NCBI GenBank assembly: GCA_026421205.1
Contig: JAPKBM010000020.1
Location: 1-33,085, forward strand
Reading direction: 5' to 3'
Length of the DNA stretch: 33,085 nucleotides
Origin: Planctomycetota bacterium
GTDB lineage: Bacteria > Planctomycetota > UBA1135
This document shows positions 9,278 to 16,112 of this stretch, piece after piece. The number at the start of each line of letters is the position of its first letter. The first letter of the stretch is position 1. The translations under genes were made by a program, and so were the position numbers. The notes beneath the pieces were generated by a model. The model was not told where the DNA came from, searched no databases, and worked only from the letters and a program-made list of their open reading frames with translations.

Positions 9278-9338
9278 CACCGACGCCCTCGCCTCAGAGG
9301 CCGTCCTCCCCCCCACTTACTCTTACGAAAGCCCATCC

Positions 9339-10037
9339 ATGCTTCGCCTTCGTCTCGCAATTCTCGCCCTTTTAGGATTCTTACTCACATCTCCGTCTGC
9401 CTTTGCGGCAGAAGGTGGTGACGTCAACGTCATGGAAGCGATTGCCTCCGCTGGCATGATTGGTTATCTCATTATCGGGATGTCCATGGTCGGAGGTGCA
9501 CTCATCATTGAGCACTTCACCAGCATTAAGCGCGAAAAACTTGCGCCACCAGAGCTGATTGATGAAGTTGAAGAACTCTTTGGCGAGGCAAACTACCAAG
9601 AGGCGCTTGAGCTTTGTGAAGCAGAGCCCACCTTCTTCACCAATGTGGTCGCTGCCGGAATTCGCAAATTAGGGACTAATTTCCAAGCGATTGAAAAGAG
9701 TGTGGAAGAGATGGAAGACGCAGAGTCCGTGAAACTCCACCAGAAGATTGGCTGGCTATCCCTCATCGCTGGAATTGGCCCCATGATGGGACTGTTTGGA
9801 ACCGTAACCGGCATGGTGGGTGCTTTCGCCACTATTGGTAACTCCAAAGGTGGAGTAGAGCCTTCAGAATTTGCTGCGGACATCTCCATGGCACTCATGA
9901 CTACGGTGCTTGGATTGACGGTGGCTATTCCGACCCAAGCCTTTTACGCATTCTTCCGAAACCGTGTCACCATGGTCACCCTTGAAACGGGCGCCATCGT
10001 GGAAGACCTCTTCGAGCGTTTCCGTAACGCAGACTAA
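9339..10037 (+). CDS. exbB: ExbB/TolQ/MotA-family proton channel subunit
   Basis: A 232-residue inner-membrane proton-channel subunit. The ATG at 9339 is chosen because it begins a signal peptide ending SAFAA, a feature seen in many ExbB homologues outside Proteobacteria. Three membrane segments follow in the family pattern: one near residues 36-56 (GMIGYLIIGMSMVGGALIIE), then after a cytoplasmic loop the pair near 144-170 (SLIAGIGPMMGLFGTVTGMV) and 185-210 (SMALMTTVLGLTVAIPTQAF). The G-L-F-G-T-V-x-G-M signature is intact. ExbB pentamers around an ExbD dimer convert proton flow into mechanical work on envelope partners. The stop overlaps the first ExbD start (TAATG), so coupling is expected. 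It could equally be named TolQ. Confidence 0.92.
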   Translation: MLRLRLAILALLGFLLTSPSAFAAEGGDVNVMEAIASAGMIGYLIIGMSMVGGALIIEHFTSIKREKLAPPELIDEVEELFGEANYQEALELCEAEPTFFTNVVAAGIRKLGTNFQAIEKSVEEMEDAESVKLHQKIGWLSLIAGIGPMMGLFGTVTGMVGAFATIGNSKGGVEPSEFAADISMALMTTVLGLTVAIPTQAFYAFFRNRVTMVTLETGAIVEDLFERFRNAD

Positions 10038-10609
10038 TGTCAAAAAAAGGAACTCCGACAACCGAGATTGAGGTCGACATGACCCCAATGATTGACCTCA
10101 CGTTCTTGTTGATTATTTTCTTCATCATCGTGAACGACATGTCGCAAAAGCAACTGGAAGACCTCAAACTTCCCGTTGCGCAGAAGGCTGGAAGTGATGA
10201 ACCACCTCCTGGGCGCCCCATCCTGAATGTACTCGGTTGTACGTGTGAGAGTTCGGACATTGATGCTCATCAGCCCACCTGTCGGCGCGGGGCCATTGTT
10301 TGGAAAAGAAAAGATCTTTACTTCCCAGGCATTGAGCCACAAGGACTGGATCCCATACGTAAAAACCGCCCTGATTATTATTGGAAACTGGCGGAAACTA
10401 TGGCCACTCAATTTGTCCCCTACATGGAGGTCAAAGTGGATCCAGACCATGCAGAATTAGGAGCGCTTCCTGACGACCCTATTTTAATCCGAGCTGATCG
10501 TAATACGCCCTTTCGTTATATTCAACGCATCATGGAAGTCTGTGTCCGTGAAAATATCAAAATCTGGCGCGTTCAGCTTGCTGCTTCAGAGCCTTTAGGA
10601 GACGAATAA
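10037..10609 (+). CDS. exbD: ExbD/TolR-family protein with a periplasmic cysteine cluster
   Basis: A 190-residue bitopic protein. The N terminus carries the family signature V-D-M-T-P-M-I-D (residues 13-20), with Asp20 at the position of the essential proton-carrying aspartate. The following membrane helix reads LTFLLIIFFIIV. The periplasmic domain is longer than usual for ExbD (about 140 residues) and contains an insert with Cys68, Cys70 and Cys82 (C-T-C then C) plus a basic segment before the C-terminal strand region (DPILIRADRNTPFRYIQRIM), which is the typical end of the family. The gene lies directly behind exbB with a 1-nt overlap and is followed 2 nt later by a second exbD. The cysteine insert could hold a disulfide or a metal, but nothing in the sequence decides between these. 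Confidence 0.88.
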   Translation: MSKKGTPTTEIEVDMTPMIDLTFLLIIFFIIVNDMSQKQLEDLKLPVAQKAGSDEPPPGRPILNVLGCTCESSDIDAHQPTCRRGAIVWKRKDLYFPGIEPQGLDPIRKNRPDYYWKLAETMATQFVPYMEVKVDPDHAELGALPDDPILIRADRNTPFRYIQRIMEVCVRENIKIWRVQLAASEPLGDE

Positions 10610-10611
10610 TA

Positions 10612-11148
10612 ATGAAAGATCGGGATAAATTTGAAGAAGTGAAACCGGATATGACGCCTATGATTGACGTCACGTTCCTGCTCTTAATCTTCTTTATTGT
10701 CACGCTAAAGTTCAGAGTTTTGGAAGGCCGCCTTGATGCCGCACTGCCCAAAGATCGGGGCGCGGCCTCCTCCCAGGTGGACGAGATTGAAAAAGTGGAC
10801 ATCCTCATCACGGTAGGCAATCCAGGTGCGATGCTCCCGGACCCTTCCACATCTACCCCAAATTGGCCGAATGGCCGCCTGCGGCACCTCAGGGGTCGCG
10901 TACTGAAAGTGGCCTTGGGCACCAACCAATTCTTGGTGCGGACCGACATTGACGAAAACAAGGATGGTTTCTTAGATGATCTTGTGAAACTCGGCAAGGC
11001 ACTCGAGCCTTTTGACAAAGACGAAACACCCGTCACGATTGACCCACGAAAAGGCATCGTCTATTCCGACGTCATCGCCATTCTTGATTTGGTCATTCAG
11101 CAGGGCTTCCTCAAGGTGTCCTTCGCTGGATCCCTCGAAAACGACTAG
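10612..11148 (+). CDS. exbD: Second ExbD/TolR-family protein with an EF-hand-like loop
   Basis: A 178-residue bitopic ExbD homologue: the D-M-T-P-M-I-D-V-T-F-L signature (residues 14-24) supplies the conserved aspartate, and a membrane helix LLLIFFIVTLKF follows. The periplasmic domain ends in the usual D-x-x-I-A-I-L-D-L-V-I-Q-Q-G helix and strand. Within it, residues 112-123 read D-I-D-E-N-K-D-G-F-L-D-D, close to the calcium-loop pattern of dockerins and thrombospondin-type-3 repeats. A GGAG sequence 13-16 nt upstream is a poor Shine-Dalgarno match. Two different ExbD proteins behind one ExbB could form a heterodimer at the channel core. The next gene starts 14 nt later, so it is probably in the same operon. 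Confidence 0.87.
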   Translation: MKDRDKFEEVKPDMTPMIDVTFLLLIFFIVTLKFRVLEGRLDAALPKDRGAASSQVDEIEKVDILITVGNPGAMLPDPSTSTPNWPNGRLRHLRGRVLKVALGTNQFLVRTDIDENKDGFLDDLVKLGKALEPFDKDETPVTIDPRKGIVYSDVIAILDLVIQQGFLKVSFAGSLEND

Positions 11149-11162
11149 CTTCCCCCCTTGGG

Positions 11163-12608
11163 ATGACTGAACTCCCACCCGTTTTCCCCAGCGCGGACCT
11201 CGGCCACCAAAAAGAGCTCCAACGGATTCTCCGACGTGCGTCGGACCGAGTCGCCCAATACCTAACCAGCCTTTCCAGCCGGCAGATTTTCCCGGCAAAG
11301 GTGCAGGCTCCCCAAGATGACCTTTTCCCACCCTTTGGGGTTGCCATGGAGTCCGTCCTTGATGAAGCCATGGATTGGGCCGAAGCCAATTCCATTCATG
11401 TCGGTAGTCCAGGCTACGTTGGACACATGGACTCAGGAGTTGCGGTGGCGGGCATTGTCGGCGACTATCTGGCGTCGGCCTTGAACCAGAATCTCTTGGC
11501 TTATGAGCTTGCCCCTGGCGCGACGCTCTTAGAGAAGGAACTTATCCAGCTCTTTGCCAAAGAAGCGGGGCTCCCTGATTCTGCGGGGGGCACCTTTACA
11601 ACCGGCGGGACATCGGCAAACTTGACGGCACTCCTCCAGGCCCGCAATGCCTATTGCCGAACGGCCAGCACGAAAGGCATGGCCCAGGAAATGCCGCTTT
11701 GCATTCTGTGCTCCGAGGACGCGCACTACTCCATTGCGAAATCGGCGGCGGTGCTCGGCATCGGCAGCGACCATGTTGTCAAAGTCCCGGTTGCCGGTCC
11801 GGAACGCCGACTTGACCCCAACGCCCTCCTTGGAGCGCTGAAGCAAGCACAGCAGAAAGGGCTTCGGCCCATTGCCCTCGTCGCAACAGCCGGAACGACC
11901 TCCTGTGGAGCCATTGACCCACTCTCCGCATGCGCCGATTTTTGTGACGAAGAGGGGCTCTGGTTTCATGTAGACGCCGCCCACGGGGGCGCGCTCCTTC
12001 TCCATGCGACAGAAAAAAAACGTCTCCATGGAATTCATCGAGCGGACTCTATTACCTTGGACCCGCATAAATGGCTCTTTGCTCCCAAGAGCACAGGAAT
12101 TCTCTTAGTCCGCCAAGGTGAAGAACTGGTTACCGCAGAGTACCAAGCCCCCTATTTAGATCGCTTTTCCACCCATCGTGATGCCCTTCCTCTCAGCCAG
12201 GGTCGAAGATCTTTGGACGGCAGTCGACGCTTCGATGCCCTCAAACTATGGATGATTCTCCGGCACTTCGGCCGCAACGGCCTTCAAAAAATGCTGGAAG
12301 ACCGCCTCTCTCTCACGCGATGGTTTCACCAAACATTGTCTGAGAACCCCTACTTCGCTCCTTCCCACCTTCCCGACCTCAATGTGCAGGCGTTTGCCCC
12401 TCGCCAAGAGAAAGAGGCCCATGAAATTGCCCAGGCTCACCTTCGAGTGGAGCAAAAAGGCAAAGTTTGGCCTTCTTACACCCTCCTTGGCTCCAAGCCC
12501 TGTCACCGTGTTGTCCTCATCAATCCTTCTGGCACCCAAGACCTTTTGACACAGGTACTTGTGGAATTGGAAGAAGCTCATCAACAGTCTCATTCTGCCT
12601 TGGCATAG
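11163..12608 (+). CDS. PLP-dependent group II amino-acid decarboxylase
   Basis: A 481-residue fold-type I PLP enzyme of the group II decarboxylase family (aromatic amino acid, glutamate, 2,4-diaminobutyrate and histidine decarboxylases). Visible motifs are the phosphate-binding G-T-F-T-T-G-G-T-S-A-N-L, the histidine that stacks on PLP in S-E-D-A-H-Y-S, the PLP-nitrogen aspartate in H-V-D-A-A-H-G-G (Asp271), and the Schiff-base lysine in T-L-D-P-H-K-W (Lys303). The length matches the family. The P-G-Y-V-G-H-M segment near residues 80-86 corresponds to the substrate-side N-terminal motif. Substrate cannot be read from sequence, and a lyase of the related tyrosine/cysteine-sulfinate type is possible. 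It is soluble and cytoplasmic yet lies 14 nt behind an exbD gene and just before a secretin gene, an odd place for a metabolic enzyme. Confidence 0.87.
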   Translation: MTELPPVFPSADLGHQKELQRILRRASDRVAQYLTSLSSRQIFPAKVQAPQDDLFPPFGVAMESVLDEAMDWAEANSIHVGSPGYVGHMDSGVAVAGIVGDYLASALNQNLLAYELAPGATLLEKELIQLFAKEAGLPDSAGGTFTTGGTSANLTALLQARNAYCRTASTKGMAQEMPLCILCSEDAHYSIAKSAAVLGIGSDHVVKVPVAGPERRLDPNALLGALKQAQQKGLRPIALVATAGTTSCGAIDPLSACADFCDEEGLWFHVDAAHGGALLLHATEKKRLHGIHRADSITLDPHKWLFAPKSTGILLVRQGEELVTAEYQAPYLDRFSTHRDALPLSQGRRSLDGSRRFDALKLWMILRHFGRNGLQKMLEDRLSLTRWFHQTLSENPYFAPSHLPDLNVQAFAPRQEKEAHEIAQAHLRVEQKGKVWPSYTLLGSKPCHRVVLINPSGTQDLLTQVLVELEEAHQQSHSALA

Positions 12609-12628
12609 GAAGGTGGAACTGTTAGATT
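12600..12628 (+). promoter_or_regulatory. Sigma-70-type promoter for the second secretin gene
   Basis: TTGGCA (12600-12605) and TAGATT (12623-12628) are exactly 17 nt apart, matching 5 of 6 and 4 of 6 consensus bases. The -35 overlaps the 3' end of the decarboxylase gene. The -10 is part of the GTTAGATTCTTGCTCCCTT element (12621-12639) shared with the exbB leader. Transcription would start near 12635 and give a leader of about 35 nt. Confidence 0.55.
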
Positions 12629-12639
12629 CTTGCTCCCTT

Positions 12640-12658
12640 GGACGGCCCCCCGCCGTCC
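12640..12658 (+). other. Short hairpin in the 5' leader of the second secretin gene
   Basis: A perfect 7-bp inverted repeat, GGACGGC and GCCGTCC, closes a five-cytosine loop 10 nt before the ATG at 12669. It lacks a U-run, so it is not a terminator. It could stabilise the mRNA or limit ribosome access. It may be chance in a C-rich leader. Confidence 0.4.
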
Positions 12659-12668
12659 CCTTTCGTAC

Positions 12669-15341
12669 ATGAACAAGCCCTTTTCTCAGGTTGCCGTCCT
12701 CTCCCTGGTTGTGTTATTACCCAACCTAGGCTGTGGCTCCATGTCTCCTTACCCTGGTGACCCACACCCTTCCTCAGAAAGCACGCTCCACGCTACAGAA
12801 GAGCCGGATATCCGCTGGGCAGACAGCGATACCCCTGCAGTAGAGTCAACTGTTGCAGACCAAGAACCTGGTGGCACAGAACTTCAGGAAAATGCCCGGG
12901 CGGCCAATGAGCTCCGCACGCAAAAGTCTGAATTACTCATCCATGAACGCTTAATCAACGCGCGCGCGGCATTCGCCGACGGTCGCCTTTTAGACGCGGA
13001 AAACCAGCTTCTTCTTGCACTGGATTTAGCGCCCACTCACCCTGAGGTCAGAGCCTTGCTCGACCAAGTGCAAATTGCACGCGGCGTCGGGAGTTCCGAC
13101 TTAACCGGCTCCAGTGGAGATGCTCGTTTGCGGCTACAAGCACGTGTAGAGCGTTTGCGTGCAGAAACGGAAACTCATTTCGATCGAAGTGCGCGCCTTT
13201 TGAGCGAGGGGGATTACGAAGAAGCCATTGGTGCACTTCGTTTGGCACAGGCTAATGTTGCCAGCAAAGCACTTAACATGGACTGGAATGGCCTTGATCA
13301 ACGCGTAGAGCAGGCGCTTGCACAAGCAGCAAAAGCGCAAGCTTCCGCCATGGCAGCGCAAAGAAATGCTGCAAAAGAAGCCACCTTCCATGCCCTTCGT
13401 AAGGAAGAGAATGTAAAGCTTGCGAATGACCAACAGCGGCTCCGACTCATGCTCAAAGATGCTGTGCACGCCTTTGAAGCAGAAGACTATGATGAGTCCA
13501 TTACGCTGAGTGAGAAAATCCTCGAAATTGACCCTTTAGATAGTCGCGCCATGGAACTTCGGGATGCGGCCTACCGAACTCGTCACGAAAGAGTCTCTGC
13601 AAACTTCATCAAAGACCGCATTGAGCGCTTTCGTCTTTGGTCGGAGAGTATCGAAGAGTCCATGATTCCGACTTCAGATCTCTACACAGCTCCCACATCC
13701 GAGTACTGGAAAACGATCACAGAAAAGCGTGCCGGTTTCGGCGATTTCTTTGCTACAGATGAGTCTGACGCTGTCAATCGACTCCTTCAGGCTCAGGTCA
13801 AAGAGGCGCGCATCCCAGGCTTGCAGATGGAAGGGGAAACAGATTTAAATGCCGTCATTGACCAACTGCGCACCTATACCGATATCCCCTTCGTCGTGAC
13901 TCCGGCTGCCATTGAAGCCGTAGACAACGAAGGCATTGAATTCAACCTAAGCCTTTCCTCGGAAATCTCCGTCGAAAACGCTTTGAAAGTCATCGTTTCT
14001 GCCGCTGGCCCTGAAGTCGTTTTCACCTTCCAAAATGAAGTGGTTTATATCACCACCAAGGAGCAGGCATACGGCAATGTGGCAACCCGTGCCCATGACG
14101 TGCAAGACCTGACTGTTCAATTCACGGACCACTCAGGCCCGCGTATTGACCGCATCTGGCTTACAGAAATGGAGCCCAATGAAGAAGAAGAGGGCTCTAT
14201 TTACGGAGGTCCTATCGGAGAGCCCCGCTCTTTAGTGAACCCCGATGAATTGGCTGATCTCGTCATGGCTTCGGTTGACCCAGGAACTTGGGACGACAAC
14301 ACCGCGGAATACGGCAACGGCTTCCTCATTGTGAAGCACACACCGGCCACGCAACAACGGGTTCATGAGTTCCTCCAAACGCTCCGTCGTTACCACTCCA
14401 CCATGGTTTCTATTGAAGCTCGCTTCCTCACCATCCAGAAAGATTTCCTTCATGAAATCGGTGTGGACTTCCGCGGTCTCGGAGAATTCCCAAGCGCCAA
14501 TGACCTTGTCACTTTGGATGATGTTCTTTCTGGGCTAGAGGACAACGCCTCTGCAGGATTAGACAACGGTGGGGATGGTCTTCCCGTTGGCGCCGAAGAC
14601 AACCCATCGGCAGGCCTTTTCTTTAATGATGGAGGTACTTGGGAAGGAAGAGCACGTACCGAAAACATGGTGGGCGACTACGGCACAGACCGACTTACTG
14701 CCGTTGGAGGTTTGACCATGCAATTTGCCTTTTTGGACGATGCACAGACTTCCATGATTCTTCGCGCGGTAGAAAAGAGTAGTCGTGCCCAAGAGATGAA
14801 CACGGCCACCGTGCTCACGCAAAACACTATGCGGGCCTACATGACGGTGCTCAATCAAGTCACCTACATTCAAGATATGGATGTTGAAGTAGCTCAAGCG
14901 GCATCCATTGCCGACCCTATTGTGGGCGTTGTCAGTGACGGCATCGTGATTGATGTCCGGCCCATCGTCTCGCATGATCGCAAGTACATCACTCTGGAAC
15001 TCCAACCTACGATCGCAACACTCTTACGCCCTATCCCTGAGTTCACCTCCTCCCTTGCCGGTCTTACCACCCCTGTCACCCTACAACTTCCTGAGTTGTC
15101 CATCTCTTCCGCAAAGACCAATGCGGTCGTCCCAGACGGAGGCACCGTTGTGATTGCCGGACTTCGAAAACTTTTGGATATTGAGCAACGTTCGGAGATT
15201 CCATTCTTGGCAAGAATCCCTGTGCTGTCTCTGCTTTTCAAGACCGAAGGGCAAGCCAATGAGAAAGAAGACATCATCGTCTTAATTCGCGCGCAAATTG
15301 TAGATACCGCGGAAATCTCAGACATGCAAGACAACGCTTAA
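12669..15341 (+). CDS. Second TPR-containing secretin lipoprotein (GspD/PilQ family)
   Basis: An 890-residue paralogue of the secretin at 2515-5211. The ATG at 12669 opens a lipoprotein signal with a lipobox ending N-L-G-C at Cys22. The order is the same: TPR-like helices (LLDAENQLLLALDLAPTHPE, and DYDESITLSEKILEIDPLDS), a linker ending SEYWKTITEKRAGF, N-domain modules (INAVI-like block, then the IGVDFRGLGEF segment shared with the first copy), and a secretin domain with VPDGGTVVIAGL, IPFLARIPVLSLLF and the closing DIIVLIRAQIVD strand. It has its own promoter and leader and ends at a bidirectional terminator. Two non-identical secretins at one locus could form a mixed pore or two alternative pores. 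Confidence 0.88.
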   Translation: MNKPFSQVAVLSLVVLLPNLGCGSMSPYPGDPHPSSESTLHATEEPDIRWADSDTPAVESTVADQEPGGTELQENARAANELRTQKSELLIHERLINARAAFADGRLLDAENQLLLALDLAPTHPEVRALLDQVQIARGVGSSDLTGSSGDARLRLQARVERLRAETETHFDRSARLLSEGDYEEAIGALRLAQANVASKALNMDWNGLDQRVEQALAQAAKAQASAMAAQRNAAKEATFHALRKEENVKLANDQQRLRLMLKDAVHAFEAEDYDESITLSEKILEIDPLDSRAMELRDAAYRTRHERVSANFIKDRIERFRLWSESIEESMIPTSDLYTAPTSEYWKTITEKRAGFGDFFATDESDAVNRLLQAQVKEARIPGLQMEGETDLNAVIDQLRTYTDIPFVVTPAAIEAVDNEGIEFNLSLSSEISVENALKVIVSAAGPEVVFTFQNEVVYITTKEQAYGNVATRAHDVQDLTVQFTDHSGPRIDRIWLTEMEPNEEEEGSIYGGPIGEPRSLVNPDELADLVMASVDPGTWDDNTAEYGNGFLIVKHTPATQQRVHEFLQTLRRYHSTMVSIEARFLTIQKDFLHEIGVDFRGLGEFPSANDLVTLDDVLSGLEDNASAGLDNGGDGLPVGAEDNPSAGLFFNDGGTWEGRARTENMVGDYGTDRLTAVGGLTMQFAFLDDAQTSMILRAVEKSSRAQEMNTATVLTQNTMRAYMTVLNQVTYIQDMDVEVAQAASIADPIVGVVSDGIVIDVRPIVSHDRKYITLELQPTIATLLRPIPEFTSSLAGLTTPVTLQLPELSISSAKTNAVVPDGGTVVIAGLRKLLDIEQRSEIPFLARIPVLSLLFKTEGQANEKEDIIVLIRAQIVDTAEISDMQDNA

Positions 15342-15354
15342 GTCCGAAGACTCA

Positions 15355-15396
15355 AATACGGCCTTTCTCAACCCAGAGAAAGGCCGTATTCCTTTT
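15355..15396. terminator. Bidirectional intrinsic terminator between converging genes
   Basis: A perfect 15-bp inverted repeat, AATACGGCCTTTCTC (15355-15369) and GAGAAAGGCCGTATT (15376-15390), with a 6-nt loop, is followed by CCTTTT on the plus strand and by TTTGAG on the minus strand. It ends the secretin operon and overlaps the last codons of the converging HAD phosphatase gene. Confidence 0.88.
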
Positions 15397-16108
15397 CCAG
15401 AATTTGACGAACGTCCTCAAGATTGGTCACGACTTGATCCGCGGGGCGTGGCTCACGAAGGTCGGCATATTTCCCCGAGCCGCGGTGCCAAATAGTATGA
15501 AAACCCGCTTCTTGGGCCGTATCCATATCTCGAAAAGGGTGATCCCCCACATGCAAACAAAACTCAGGTGGGATGCCCGCACGAGCGGCACACTCTAAGT
15601 AAAGTTTAGGGTTGCTTTTTGCTATTCCCATTTCATCCGTAATAAAAATTAAATTCGGATCCACCCAAGAGTCAATCCTGAGGCGAAGAATTTTTTCCAT
15701 CTGCTTCGCGCGAAGCCCCGCAGTAATCACCCCCAAACGTAAATTGGTTTGAGATAAATCATGAAGAAGGGAAATGGCCTCTTCATGCAAATGCAATTCT
15801 TTCCACTTCGTTTCATGGTAGGCCATCACGCCAGCCATCACCAAGAGCACTGTGTTACAACCCCGCGTGGCCTCTTGAGGAAGCCGTTGAAGAAGTCGGT
15901 TGTAATGGCGTGTGTCGTTGGATCCAAATTCCTTCACCACGGATTGCAGCTCTAGCAAGAGGTCGGTCTTCTCCGCATTCAGGCCACGATCCAACATGGC
16001 TTGAATTGCATTCTCTCGCGCTCGTTCCACAAAAGAAGTTGTGGAGAACAAGGTGTCATCAATGTCAAAAAAGATGGCTCGCAGTGGTGTCTGGAGGTTT
16101 GCGCCCAT
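15368..16108 (-). CDS. HAD-superfamily hydrolase, YjjG-like
   Basis: A 246-residue haloacid-dehalogenase phosphatase. Motif I is FFDIDDT with nucleophile Asp15 and acid/base Asp17. Motif II is the strand G-V-I-T-A-G (Thr). The motif III lysine is probably in GIAKSNPKLY, and motif IV is H-V-G-D-H-P-F-R-D-M-D. The helical cap inserted after motif I (C1 type) suits nucleotidase or small phosphoester substrates such as those of YjjG. The substrate is not determinable. It lies 4 nt behind the ABC ATPase gene on the same strand. A TACCAT hexamer exactly 6 nt before its ATG (16120-16115) could give an additional leaderless transcript. The end of the gene is built into the bidirectional terminator. 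Confidence 0.83.
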   Translation of the reverse strand: MGANLQTPLRAIFFDIDDTLFSTTSFVERARENAIQAMLDRGLNAEKTDLLLELQSVVKEFGSNDTRHYNRLLQRLPQEATRGCNTVLLVMAGVMAYHETKWKELHLHEEAISLLHDLSQTNLRLGVITAGLRAKQMEKILRLRIDSWVDPNLIFITDEMGIAKSNPKLYLECAARAGIPPEFCLHVGDHPFRDMDTAQEAGFHTIWHRGSGKYADLREPRPADQVVTNLEDVRQILEKEYGLSLG

Positions 16109-16112
16109 CCAC

